64,000 bases of DNA from UBA3495 sp964629875 (GTDB lineage Bacteria > Chloroflexota > Dehalococcoidia > Lucifugimonadales > UBA3495). The first letter of the stretch is position 1; each line of letters starts with the position of its first letter. The stretch covers positions 1 to 64,000 of the forward strand of contig CAZVRK010000001.1 in the NCBI GenBank assembly GCA_964629875.1, given 5' to 3'. A model generated the notes under the pieces. That model worked only from the letters and a program-made list of their open reading frames with translations. It searched no databases and had not been told where the DNA came from. Positions 35,401 to 45,200 of this stretch are shown one piece after another. Position numbers and translations under genes: made by a program.

Positions 35401-36244
35401 GGGTTTTGGAGCCAAGGGCCTGGACTTCAATGCGGCTACTCCAGTGTTTGATGGCGCAACTGACGATTCTATAGAAGACGCTCTAGCCAGATTGTGGTTT
35501 GCCGAACAAGCGGATGCTATAGATCATAATCGTTATGGTGCCAACTCAGGTATAGATGAGGCGAAAGTCGGAGAATGGCTTGAGGCTAGAGGATACGACA
35601 GGGCGAGGTTGTTCGATGAGTCCATTAATGGTGAGGCGAGATACGCTTCGCTGAAGTTGTGGCTTGAGGAAGTGGCAGAGGAGAAGACCGACGGTTTGAG
35701 CTCTGGTGAAATGTTGCAGCGAGCATTGGAGATTCATAGAGATCGTTTAATAACACCACCTACATTTGGTAAGTTTGAGTTATTTGATGGCCGTACAGGG
35801 GAAGCTTTCGATCAGTCTATTACCGTGGGTTGCATCTACATGCTTAAGTTGATTCATCTCGTAGAAGATAAAATACACGCACGATCGACTGGTCCTTACT
35901 CTATGATCACTCAACAACCTTTAGGTGGTAAAGCACAGTTCGGTGGTCAAAGGTTCGGTGAAATGGAAGTTTGGGCTCTTGAAGCTTATAGCGCCGCTCA
36001 TAACCTGCAAGAGGTACTCACGGTGAAATCTGATGATGTAGCGGGAAGAGTCAGGACGTATGAGGCGATAGTTAAGGGTGAGCCAATAGGGCAACCAGGG
36101 GTTCCAGAGTCATTCAATGTGCTATTAAAAGAATTGCAGAGCCTTGGTTTGTCCGTAGAACTGCTTAATGAGACTGAGAGGATTCAGTCGGCTCAAATGA
36201 GTAGTGAAGATGCAGAATTATATCAACCATTGGAGGCAATTTAA
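32468..36244 (+). CDS. rpoB: DNA-directed RNA polymerase subunit beta
   Basis: A 1258-residue beta subunit. The rifampicin pocket is intact and of the sensitive type: [30 protein letters not shown], holding the Asp, His and Ser residues usually mutated in resistance. [39 protein letters not shown]-type and [13 protein letters not shown] (active-site Lys region) follow, ending with [22 protein letters not shown]. It overlaps rpoC at TAATG. The usual rplK-rplA-rplJ-rplL genes are not upstream; fumC is. Confidence 0.98.
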   Translation: [1258 protein letters not shown]

Positions 36245-39200
36245 TGGTCAGAATGCAAGATAGATCTGATGCAAGTTCAGGGAACTTCAATGCAATTAAG
36301 ATATCAGTTGCGTCTCCGGATCAGATCCTAAACTGGTCGCACGGAGAAGTTACTAAACCTGAAACTATAAATTATCGGACGCTCAGACCAGAGAAAGATG
36401 GTCTTTTTTGTGAGCGCTTGTTTGGCCCGACTAAAGATTGGGAATGCTTTTGTGGGAAGTACAAGCGTATCCGATACAGAGGGGTTGTCTGTGATCGATG
36501 CGGAGTGGAAGTAACCAGATCAAAAGTGCGCAGAGAGAGGATGGGCCATATCAAGTTAGCGGCCCCTGTGGCGCACATATGGTTTAGTAAAACGACTCCT
36601 AGTCGCTTAGGGTTGCTGCTCGACTTGTCACCGAGAAACCTAGAACGAGTATTATATTTTGCCCAGCATATTGTTACTTCGGTAGATGAAGAAGCTAGGG
36701 ACCAGAAAATCGAGGAACTCCAGGTTCGCTTGGACTTTGACAAAGAGAATATTGCAAAGGAAATACAAGCTAAGTTAGACGTCCTGAGACCGGCCACTGA
36801 TGCTCCTGTCGTTGCGGACGATACTGAAGAACCAGAGGCAATTCAAGAATCCGACGAAATTAAAGAATTAGAGCTTCAACTCGAGACTGCAGTGCAGGAG
36901 TTAGATAAAGCACACGGTGATGAAGTTGACGAACTTTTGGATATTAAGAAACAAAAATTGTTGGCTGAATCCAAGTATCGGGAATTAAAAGAGAAATTTG
37001 GCGAGGTATTTCAGGCCTCAATGGGCGCCGAGGCCATCCTAGAGATATTAAAGGGCGTTGATCTAGAATTTGGGAAAAATTCATTGGTAGATGAGATGAG
37101 ATCTACTTCAGGTCAACGACGGAAAAAAGCTATAAAACGCCTTCGAGTAATGGAATCCTTTCGAAAGAGTGGAAATCGCGTGGAGGATATGGTTCTTTCT
37201 GTTTTGCCAGTTTTGCCGCCAGAACTCCGTCCGATGGTTCAGCTTGATGGTGGAAGGTTTGCAACTAGCGATCTGAATGATCTCTATAGAAGAGTAATCA
37301 ATCGGAATAATCGCTTGAAGAGACTGATGGATCTGGGAGCTCCAGAGATTATTATCAGAAATGAGAAGCGTATGTTGCAGGAATCTGTAGATGCGCTAAT
37401 AGATAACGGGAGAAGAGGAAGACCTATTCAGGGTAGCCATAACCATAAATTGAAATCCCTGTCTGATTTGCTGAGAGGTAAACAAGGACGGTTTAGGCAG
37501 AACCTCTTGGGTAAACGAGTAGATTATAGCGGACGATCGGTTATAGTCGTGGGCCCTGAATTGAAAATGCACGAATGCGGACTGCCGAAAAGAATGGCTT
37601 TGGAATTGTTCAAACCATTTGTAATGCATAGATTAGTGGTTCTGGGCCTTTCTCCAAACATTAAAAGTGCAAAACGTATGGTGGAAAGATCTAGGCCGGA
37701 AGTGTGGGACATTCTTGAAGAGGTAATCAAAAATCGCCCCGTTCTTCTTAATAGGGCTCCTACTTTGCACAGGCTGGGTATACAAGCTTTTATGCCGACA
37801 CTGATTGAGGGGAATGCAATTCAACTGCACCCCTTGGTTTGCTCAGCGTTTAACGCAGATTTCGACGGGGATCAAATGGCTGTACATGTACCGTTGTCTC
37901 GCATGGCGGTTAACGAGGCAAAAGTGGCCATGCTGAGTACCCACAATATGTTGTCTCCAGCTTCTGGAGACCCATTGGTATCTCCTACGCTAGATATGGT
38001 AATGGGGTGCTACTATTTAACCGAATTAAACGAATCTGGAATAGGTGCAGGAAATCAATTTTATGATCTGGAAGAAGCACAATTAGCACATTCCAGTGAT
38101 CTGCTGGATTTAAGAGCTCCAATTGAAGTTAAGATCGCTAGGGGCCATGTTGGCGAGGAGTGGCTAAGCACAAGCCTGGGTAGGTTGATCTTCAATGAAA
38201 TACTCCCTGAGCATCTGGAGTATCAAAATGAGGTGTTAGATAGAGGGGCGATCAAAGAGCTTACTGCTAAATTGTATAGAGTCCTGACTAATGATGAGAC
38301 AGCCGAAGTTCTGGATAGTATAAAGTCTCTCGGATTTCATTATGCTACGACTTCAGGTCTCACGATAGCGATTAATGATATTCAGGTATCTCCAAATAAG
38401 CAAGAAATAATACAAGAGGCAAACGAGGCAGTAGCTAGTTATGAGGATCAATACCTTTCAGGATTAATGTCGGAAGATGAGCGATACATTCATACAGTTA
38501 GCGCGTGGGAAAGAGCCTCGGACCGTACTGAAGTATTAGTTCGGGATGAACTTGAGAATTATGGTGGTATAGCCGTAATGGCTAAGTCTGGGACAAAGGG
38601 TAATATTACTCAAATTAAGCAAATGGCTGGAATGCGCGGTTTGATGAGCAATCCTAAAGGCCGAATTATAGATTTGCCAATTAAATCTAGTTTCCGGGAA
38701 GGGTTGACTGCGTTAGAGTATTTCATATCTACTCACGGGGCCCGTAAAGGTTTAGCAGATACGGCGCTAAGGACAGCTGACAGTGGATACCTTACCCGCA
38801 GGTTGATCGATGTTTCTCAAGAACTGATCGCTTTAGAAGAAGATTGCGGTACTTTTGATGGAATATGGATTGAGAAACGCCCCGATGATACTGGCAACGA
38901 ATCTTTAGTCGAACGGGTCATTGGAAGGACTGCAGCTACTACAATTGCGAATCCACAAACGGGCGAAATCATAGTAGAACGTAATGAAGAAATATCTGAA
39001 CCTCTCGCCAGAGAACTGGTTGGATGTGGTATTAGCCAAGTTCCTGTAAGATCTACTCTGGCTTGCGAAGCTAGGCGAGGTGTGTGTCAGGTCTGCTATG
39101 GTCGGTTGCCTGCGACAGGTGAGATAGTTGAATTAGGTCAAGCAACTGGGATAATCGCAGCTCAGAGTATTGGAGAACCAGGTACTCAGTTAACAATGCG

Positions 39201-40386
39201 TACCTTCCACACTGGAGGTGTCGCAGGTACAGACATTACTAGCGGTCTACCGAGGGTTGAAGAGTTATTTGAAGCTCGAGTGTCAAAAGGGGCTGCTCTT
39301 TTGACAGATATCGACGGACTAGTAGAGATTACTGAAGACGAAGATATTCGGCGACTAAGAGTAGTAAGCAAAGAGGAATATCGGGAAGAGTTTAAATTGC
39401 CCGCGGGGTGTCAGGTTCTCGTGGATGACGGGGAATATGTGGAGCCGGGTATGGTTTTGGCGACACCAAAAGCTAGGAAAACCAAGAAAGAATCTGAGAG
39501 TACTGAGGTAGCCGATAACTTGGTTTCCAATATGGCGGGGCGAGTGCAACTGTCTAAAGGTTCTCTGAGTATTGTATGGGAAGACGTAGAAGAGAGAGAG
39601 CATTTAATAGCTAGAGCTTCCCTGTTGCTGGTTAATACTGGAGATGAAGTTACGGCAGGACAAGCCCTTACTCAAGGTCCTTTAAATCCGCATGATATCT
39701 TAAATATACGTGGTAAGGACGAATTACAGAAATACCTAGTAAATGAAGTGCAACAGGTGTACCGTTCTCAGGGTGTTGCTATTCACGATAAGCATATTGA
39801 AATCATTCTTCGTCAGATGTTGAAACGGGTCCAGGTAGAATCAACTGGGGATACTGAATTAATACCTGGTCAGATGGTTGATAAGTTTGAATTTCAAGAT
39901 CGTAATGCAAGGGTGCTAGCGGAAGGTGGTGAACCTGCAACCGCGAAACCTATGCTATTAGGAGTAACAAGAGCTTCGTTACTGACTGACAGCTTTTTGG
40001 CTGCTGCATCGTTCCAGGAAACTACTAGAGTATTGACTCAAGCAGCAGTTAGCGGTGCTCATGACTGGTTGCTAGGACTGAAGGAGAACGTAATCATCGG
40101 CCGACTAATACCCGCTCAGGTGGACAGCCTACAGATGGAAGCAGAAGCTTTAGCTGACCCAGTCCTCCCAGTGGTAGAAAGTATGACGGATGATTGGCTT
40201 GAGATAGCCAGTCAGGGATTGGGCCCGGTGGGTTCTTCTCAGGATGTGAATTCGGAGTCTGGCAGTATGATATCTGTTGTGGATGAAGCAATGGATCTCA
40301 GTGGAGTAGAAAGCGAAGACGACGGGCCTGTTGAGCTCGACGTGGATGGTGATACTCCAAATATATTTTCACCAACAGAAGAATAA
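36244..40386 (+). CDS. rpoC: DNA-directed RNA polymerase subunit beta prime
   Basis: A 1380-residue beta prime subunit. The N-terminal zinc site (CFCGKYKRIRYRGVVCDRCG), the catalytic magnesium loop NADFDGDQMAVHVPLS, the bridge helix and trigger loop region (AQSIGEPGTQLTMRTFHTGG) and the second zinc site (CEARRGVCQVCYG) are all present. A predicted coiled coil lies near residues 150-260. It ends in an acidic tail (DDGPVELDVDGDTP). Its start overlaps rpoB. Confidence 0.98.
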   Translation: MVRMQDRSDASSGNFNAIKISVASPDQILNWSHGEVTKPETINYRTLRPEKDGLFCERLFGPTKDWECFCGKYKRIRYRGVVCDRCGVEVTRSKVRRERMGHIKLAAPVAHIWFSKTTPSRLGLLLDLSPRNLERVLYFAQHIVTSVDEEARDQKIEELQVRLDFDKENIAKEIQAKLDVLRPATDAPVVADDTEEPEAIQESDEIKELELQLETAVQELDKAHGDEVDELLDIKKQKLLAESKYRELKEKFGEVFQASMGAEAILEILKGVDLEFGKNSLVDEMRSTSGQRRKKAIKRLRVMESFRKSGNRVEDMVLSVLPVLPPELRPMVQLDGGRFATSDLNDLYRRVINRNNRLKRLMDLGAPEIIIRNEKRMLQESVDALIDNGRRGRPIQGSHNHKLKSLSDLLRGKQGRFRQNLLGKRVDYSGRSVIVVGPELKMHECGLPKRMALELFKPFVMHRLVVLGLSPNIKSAKRMVERSRPEVWDILEEVIKNRPVLLNRAPTLHRLGIQAFMPTLIEGNAIQLHPLVCSAFNADFDGDQMAVHVPLSRMAVNEAKVAMLSTHNMLSPASGDPLVSPTLDMVMGCYYLTELNESGIGAGNQFYDLEEAQLAHSSDLLDLRAPIEVKIARGHVGEEWLSTSLGRLIFNEILPEHLEYQNEVLDRGAIKELTAKLYRVLTNDETAEVLDSIKSLGFHYATTSGLTIAINDIQVSPNKQEIIQEANEAVASYEDQYLSGLMSEDERYIHTVSAWERASDRTEVLVRDELENYGGIAVMAKSGTKGNITQIKQMAGMRGLMSNPKGRIIDLPIKSSFREGLTALEYFISTHGARKGLADTALRTADSGYLTRRLIDVSQELIALEEDCGTFDGIWIEKRPDDTGNESLVERVIGRTAATTIANPQTGEIIVERNEEISEPLARELVGCGISQVPVRSTLACEARRGVCQVCYGRLPATGEIVELGQATGIIAAQSIGEPGTQLTMRTFHTGGVAGTDITSGLPRVEELFEARVSKGAALLTDIDGLVEITEDEDIRRLRVVSKEEYREEFKLPAGCQVLVDDGEYVEPGMVLATPKARKTKKESESTEVADNLVSNMAGRVQLSKGSLSIVWEDVEEREHLIARASLLLVNTGDEVTAGQALTQGPLNPHDILNIRGKDELQKYLVNEVQQVYRSQGVAIHDKHIEIILRQMLKRVQVESTGDTELIPGQMVDKFEFQDRNARVLAEGGEPATAKPMLLGVTRASLLTDSFLAAASFQETTRVLTQAAVSGAHDWLLGLKENVIIGRLIPAQVDSLQMEAEALADPVLPVVESMTDDWLEIASQGLGPVGSSQDVNSESGSMISVVDEAMDLSGVESEDDGPVELDVDGDTPNIFSPTEE

Positions 40387-40415
40387 ATTGTAGAGAATAG
40401 GGCCAGGGGGGATGT

Positions 40416-41399
40416 ATGGAAGGTATTGATCTGACCAGCATTATACGAAGCAAGACGGGTGCGCAGATTGACCTTAAAAATCCTATTATGATCGCCTCTG
40501 GCACTTTCGGTTACGATGGTTACGGGAGAGGTCTTACCCCAGATATGCCTTTAGGAGACCTTGGTGCCGTTATACCGAAGACCGTCACCAGAGTTAAAAG
40601 GGATGGCAATCCCGAGCCGCGCTGGTTCCCGAAATCCTTTAGGGAAGCGCGCGAGGCCAAGGGAGCTATATATCTCAATTCTATTGGCTTGGCTAATCCT
40701 GGGATAGAGCATGCAATGACGATCATGGCGCCAGAGTGGGACAAATGGGACGCCACAGTCATCTTAAGTATGTCTGCCGACTCAAGTTCGGAATTCGGCG
40801 AGATGGCACGGATGACCAACGGCGTGAGTGGATTTGATGCTATAGAGTTGAATCTGAGTTGTCCAAATATCGAAGATGGTGCAATGTTTAGCCATTCCCC
40901 CAATCTTGCAAGAGCAGCGACGGAATCCGTAAGGGCAGAAACTCAGCTTCCATTGCTCGTTAAGTTGGCTCCTAATGTTCCAGACATTACTGAAATAGTG
41001 AAAGCTGTTGAGCTCGGTGGAGCGGATGCCATAACCCTCTGTAATACAATACCTGCCATGGCTTGGGACCACGTGTCAGGGCAGCCTGTATTGGGGGGGA
41101 TTACTGGCGGTTTGTCAGGACCGGCTTTGAAAGCAGTTGCGCTCGCCTTGGTTTACCGCACTTCGAGAGTTACAGATATTCCAATTATAGGTGTGGGTGG
41201 GATATTTTCTGGTATTGATGTTGTCGAATTTCTGATGGCCGGAGCCATAGCTGTACAGATTGGCAGCGCAAGCTTGGCCAACCTGTCGGCTCCATTCCAG
41301 ATTAAGGACGAACTTCTGGAATTAATGCGGGATCGAGATTGGCAGTCTATTAGCGATATAAAATCTGCGGCTAAAAGACACGATCAGATACAAGTTTAG
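40416..41399 (+). CDS. pyrD: Dihydroorotate dehydrogenase, class 1
   Basis: A 327-residue FMN enzyme oxidising dihydroorotate in pyrimidine synthesis. PIMIASGTFGYDGYGRG opens the barrel; the catalytic Cys lies in NLSCPNIEDGAMF, which marks class 1 (class 2 has Ser). FMN-binding GVGGIFSGIDVVEFLMAGA follows. There is no N-terminal membrane helix. The class 1B partner pyrK is not adjacent, so 1B versus 1A cannot be settled here. Confidence 0.93.
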   Translation: MEGIDLTSIIRSKTGAQIDLKNPIMIASGTFGYDGYGRGLTPDMPLGDLGAVIPKTVTRVKRDGNPEPRWFPKSFREAREAKGAIYLNSIGLANPGIEHAMTIMAPEWDKWDATVILSMSADSSSEFGEMARMTNGVSGFDAIELNLSCPNIEDGAMFSHSPNLARAATESVRAETQLPLLVKLAPNVPDITEIVKAVELGGADAITLCNTIPAMAWDHVSGQPVLGGITGGLSGPALKAVALALVYRTSRVTDIPIIGVGGIFSGIDVVEFLMAGAIAVQIGSASLANLSAPFQIKDELLELMRDRDWQSISDIKSAAKRHDQIQV

Positions 41400-41455
41400 A
41401 TATAGCACTATTATCGCGAAAATGCCACGTTCCCTGTTTTCTGTTGGCGGCTATA

Positions 41456-43909
41456 TTATATCGATATGAGATCTTGTTCCGGATGTGCTTTGGAGATGTT
41501 CAAAGCACCATCTGATTCAGATATACATAAAGCGTCCCCTCGTTTTACCGCTCCAGATAGAATGCTTTTGGAGAGAGGGTTTTCTAAATGTCTTTGTAAT
41601 GATCGTCGTAGCGGGCGTGCGCCGTATATTGGGTCAAAGCCGTCTGTAGCCAACCACTGCTTCGCTTCGGGAGTTAGCTCAAAGGATATACCAAGATCAT
41701 TTAGGCGCTCCTGCAAATCATATGTCATCAGCTCAACTATCTTTACTATATCTTCCTGTGAGAGTGGGTGAAAAGTTATGGTGTCCTCGATTCTGTTTAA
41801 GAATTCTGGCCGGAAGGTTTTCTTTAAAGCGTCATGGACGGACTCTCTCATACGCTCGTGTTCAGATTTGGAATCGTTGTCGTCAGATCGGAATCCGAAA
41901 CGTTGCCGCCCATAATCTGAAGTGCCAAGATTGCTTGTCATAATAATTAGAGTATTACGGAAATCTATGGTACGGCCGTGCCCATCAGTGAGTCGTCCGT
42001 CATCAAGGACCTGCAAGAGCAGATTCAACACATCTGGATGAGCTTTTTCGATTTCGTCAAATAATATAACGCGATACGGCCGACGTCTGACGGCTTCTGT
42101 TAGTTGTCCGCTCTCATCGTAGCCTACATATCCGGGTGGAGAACCTATAAGCCTCGATACCGTATGCTTTTCCATGTACTCGGACATGTCGATCCTGAGG
42201 AGATTAGCATCGTTGTCGAACAAGAAACCGGCTAGGGCCTTACTGAGTTCAGTTTTTCCAACGCCGGTGGGTCCAAGGAAGATGAAGCTTCCCATGGGTC
42301 GACGAGGATCACTAAGTCCGGATCGTGATCTACGTATTGCTTCAGACACGGCCGCAATTGCCTCCGTTTGGCCGACGACTCTCTGCTGGAGGAATGCTTC
42401 CATGTTGATCAATCTTTGGCTTTCATTTTGTAGTAACTTGCCTGATGGGATTCCGGTCCAGTTTGAAACCAAGTCGGCAATATCTGTATCTGTGACGATT
42501 AAATCTGTTTTGGGTTCATAGCTAAGTCGTTCAGTTTCTTGCGAGTATTGGGTCTCAAGAGCTAATCGTTCCATTTTTAGAGTCGCAGCAGCTTCATAAT
42601 CCGACCTTTCCGCGGAAGAGCTTTCCTGGTCTAGAATATGCGCCATACGGCGTTTGAGGGATTGTAGTAGCCCAGGTGGTGTTTCCACGTCTATCCGAAT
42701 TTTACTAGCGGCTTCGTCTATGAAGTCGATAGCTTTGTCTGGCAGTTGTCTGTCTGTTATATAACGGTCACTGAGTCTCGCGGCAGCCGATAGCGCTGAA
42801 TCGTCGATGACAACCTTGTGGTGGGCTTCATACCGCGGCCTGAGAGCTTTCAGGATTTCTAACGTATCTTCTACAGTAGGTTCTTCAAGGTAGACTGGTT
42901 GGAAACGGCGTTCTAATGCGGAATCTTTTTCTATATGTTTACGATATTCATCTAGAGTAGTTGCGCCTATAGCTTGTAGTTCACCTCTAGCGAGCGCAGG
43001 CTTGAGGAGGTTGCTGGCATCTATGCCACCTTCAGAGGCGCCAGCGCCAACCATTGTATGAATTTCATCTAAGAATAGGATGATTTCTCTTTGGGCTTGT
43101 GAGACTTCATCCATGACCGATTTTAGGCGTTCTTCAAATTCACCTCGGAATTTAGAGCCTGCGACGAGTGCTCCCATATCAAGGGCAATCACTCTTCGCC
43201 CTTTTAGACCACTAGGAACGTCTCCGGAATTGATTAGTGAAGCTAGGCCTTCGGCGATGGCTGTTTTACCTACGCCAGCCTCACCGATTATAACTGGGTT
43301 ATTTTTCTTTCTCCTTGTAAGGGTTTGCATCACTTGCCTGATTTCATGGTCGCGCCCTATTACGGGGTCAAGTTTCCCGTCTTTAGCTAATTGAGTTAGA
43401 TCGATACTATATTTTTCTAGAGCTCTGTATTTGCTTTCTGCCCTGGGGTCATCGACACGATGATTGCCTCTTATCTTGAGCAGAGCCTGATATATCATGT
43501 CTGAATTAATGCCGAACTCATTGAATATAGCGTGTGTGTGGCCTTGTGATTCCATCGCGGCAGCAATGAATAAATGATCTACACTGATGAACTGATCGTT
43601 CAATCTGGTTGATTCTTGTTTGGCGTTTTCTAATAACCTTTGTACTCTGGGCGTAGCGTAAATCTGTTGTGAACCTTGTATAACTTTTGGAGATTCTTCG
43701 AGAGACGAGTGTAGTCGACTTTTCATAGCTTCTGAAGAAACTCCTAGTTCCTCTAGGATTTTCACTGGCACACCATCGTCTATCGATACCAGCGCCAGGA
43801 GCATATGTTCGCAGTCCCATTGGGTATGTTGATAGTTGTGCACGAGGTCCTGTGATCGTGTGATGACTTGCTGGGCTTGTTCGGTGAAATTATCTGGTCG
43901 CAATACCAT
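41456..43909 (-). CDS. clpC: Clp ATPase, ClpC-type chaperone
   Basis: An 817-residue Hsp100 protein. Two Clp_N repeats (about 1-150) are followed by NBD1 with Walker A GEAGVGKT (209-216), a short middle region with a UVR-like helix (ERSDYEAAATLKMERLALE), and NBD2 with GPTGVGKTELSKALA and SEYMEKHTVSRLIGSPPGYVGY. The middle domain is too short for ClpB, so ClpC is preferred, though the operon with hspR and dnaJ is where actinobacterial clpB is found. It unfolds proteins, for ClpP if ClpC-like. HspR probably represses it. Confidence 0.9.
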   Translation of the reverse strand: MVLRPDNFTEQAQQVITRSQDLVHNYQHTQWDCEHMLLALVSIDDGVPVKILEELGVSSEAMKSRLHSSLEESPKVIQGSQQIYATPRVQRLLENAKQESTRLNDQFISVDHLFIAAAMESQGHTHAIFNEFGINSDMIYQALLKIRGNHRVDDPRAESKYRALEKYSIDLTQLAKDGKLDPVIGRDHEIRQVMQTLTRRKKNNPVIIGEAGVGKTAIAEGLASLINSGDVPSGLKGRRVIALDMGALVAGSKFRGEFEERLKSVMDEVSQAQREIILFLDEIHTMVGAGASEGGIDASNLLKPALARGELQAIGATTLDEYRKHIEKDSALERRFQPVYLEEPTVEDTLEILKALRPRYEAHHKVVIDDSALSAAARLSDRYITDRQLPDKAIDFIDEAASKIRIDVETPPGLLQSLKRRMAHILDQESSSAERSDYEAAATLKMERLALETQYSQETERLSYEPKTDLIVTDTDIADLVSNWTGIPSGKLLQNESQRLINMEAFLQQRVVGQTEAIAAVSEAIRRSRSGLSDPRRPMGSFIFLGPTGVGKTELSKALAGFLFDNDANLLRIDMSEYMEKHTVSRLIGSPPGYVGYDESGQLTEAVRRRPYRVILFDEIEKAHPDVLNLLLQVLDDGRLTDGHGRTIDFRNTLIIMTSNLGTSDYGRQRFGFRSDDNDSKSEHERMRESVHDALKKTFRPEFLNRIEDTITFHPLSQEDIVKIVELMTYDLQERLNDLGISFELTPEAKQWLATDGFDPIYGARPLRRSLQRHLENPLSKSILSGAVKRGDALCISESDGALNISKAHPEQDLISI

Positions 43910-43933
43910 GTTTATTCTCCTGATATACCAGAT

Positions 43934-44278
43934 CTAGTCTTGTCTGCGGCGGCGTGTCGCGTTCAGTTGCCTAACACGTAGTAACTCAGTTTCTAATTCC
44001 TGTACTTGATGTTCGAGCTCTTCAATACGTTCTACTAATTTCAGAGCCACTTCTGCGCCTGCGAGGTTCATACCCATATCTTCAGTAAATGTTTTAATGC
44101 GCCTTAGGCGTTCTATGTCTGCCTGTGAGTATAATCGTTGACGTCCGCCTGATCGGGATGGCCAGATGAGGCCAACTCGCTCATAGTAGCGTAGCGTCTG
44201 GGCGTGTACTCCTACCATGCGGGCCGCTATACTGATCACGAAACATGGTTCCTCTTGAAATTGATGTGGTGATACCAT
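43934..44278 (-). CDS. hspR: HspR heat-shock repressor (MerR family)
   Basis: A 114-residue MerR-type regulator starting from a short N-terminal extension and then FVISIAARMVGVHAQTLRYYERVGLIWPSRSGGRQRLYSQADIERL, the HspR version of the winged helix. A coiled-coil dimer helix follows (LVERIEELEHQVQELETELLR). HspR represses dnaK, clpB and similar operons by binding HAIR sites, with DnaK as corepressor. It lies four bases after dnaJ and before clpC. A HAIR-like site is upstream of hsp20 at 45256. Confidence 0.93.
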   Translation of the reverse strand: MVSPHQFQEEPCFVISIAARMVGVHAQTLRYYERVGLIWPSRSGGRQRLYSQADIERLRRIKTFTEDMGMNLAGAEVALKLVERIEELEHQVQELETELLRVRQLNATRRRRQD

Positions 44279-44282
44279 AGTC

Positions 44283-45149
44283 TTAGCCGTCCTGCGAAGT
44301 CCTGATAGATCTTAATTGGTCGTATATTTCTATTTCTGACAGGGTTGGAGAGTCTGGGAATCGGGCACTGATAGTTACGTACAGATCACCGTAAGTAGTT
44401 GCATCTTTTAATGATGGCATACCGTGACCATCAATACGGAATGTATGGTCGTTCTGAGTGAGGGGAGGCATCTGCAAAGATACTGTGCCTAGGAAGGTTG
44501 ATAGCGAGAGCTCTCCGCCTAATACCAACTGGTCCGGGTAGGCGTATGCTCGCATATACAGATCGTCATTCTCTCGGCGGAAGGTAGGATGGTCGGATAT
44601 AGCCACGATGAGGAAAAAGTCATCATTGGATCCATCCACGCCACGGATGTGGATTCTTGAACCATTAGTAACTCCGGGCGGTATTTTAGCCTCTATTCTC
44701 TTTTCGTTCAGCAGCCTTAAGGTACGTGTTGTGCCGGAGAAAGCTTCCTGCAAGGTAATCTCTATGGGATGTTCTCTGGGTTCAATCACAGGTTCCTTTT
44801 CTGCGAATGTATCCTCTTGGAAATCAAAGACGCTCCTATGATTGGACCCACCAAACATGGACCGGGGATCAAAGGTGAATCCAGAGTGAGTATTAAAATT
44901 TGAAAAATTGTTCTCGTTATAATGAGGCCTGTTTTTCCATTGATCTCCAAATCGGTCATATTGGCGTCTATCCTCCGGATTAGATAGGACACTGTACGCC
45001 TCATTAACATTCTTGAATGAATCTTCCGCTGAGCTGTCTCCAGGATTGACATCTGGATGGTACTTACGCGCCAACCTGCGATAGGCTTGCCGAATCGTTT
45101 TCTCGTCAGCATTCCTATGTACGCCTAATACATCGTAATATTCGGGCAT
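44283..45149 (-). CDS. DnaJ-family co-chaperone (CbpA type, no zinc finger)
   Basis: A 288-residue J-protein. The J domain (residues 3-68) has the HPD motif in ARKYHPDVNPGD. A Gly/Phe/Asn-rich linker follows, then two C-terminal substrate domains (IEITLQEAFSGTTRTLRL, KIPPGVTNGSRIHIRG). No CxxCxGxG repeats exist, so it is a class B DnaJ/CbpA protein. It stimulates DnaK, which is not in this window. It heads the dnaJ-hspR-clpC operon. Confidence 0.93.
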   Translation of the reverse strand: MPEYYDVLGVHRNADEKTIRQAYRRLARKYHPDVNPGDSSAEDSFKNVNEAYSVLSNPEDRRQYDRFGDQWKNRPHYNENNFSNFNTHSGFTFDPRSMFGGSNHRSVFDFQEDTFAEKEPVIEPREHPIEITLQEAFSGTTRTLRLLNEKRIEAKIPPGVTNGSRIHIRGVDGSNDDFFLIVAISDHPTFRRENDDLYMRAYAYPDQLVLGGELSLSTFLGTVSLQMPPLTQNDHTFRIDGHGMPSLKDATTYGDLYVTISARFPDSPTLSEIEIYDQLRSIRTSQDG

Positions 45150-45171
45150 TTAGTTTGACCTCAATGTGATG

Positions 45172-45200
45172 TTTGTATCTTAACATAAGTGTTGCGTCAA
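45172..45200 (-). promoter_or_regulatory. Promoter for dnaJ-hspR-clpC
   Basis: On the minus strand TTGACG (45195-45200), a 17-base spacer and TACAAA (45172-45177), about 23 bases before the dnaJ start codon. The start of transcription would be near 45165, giving a very short leader. Confidence 0.5.
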
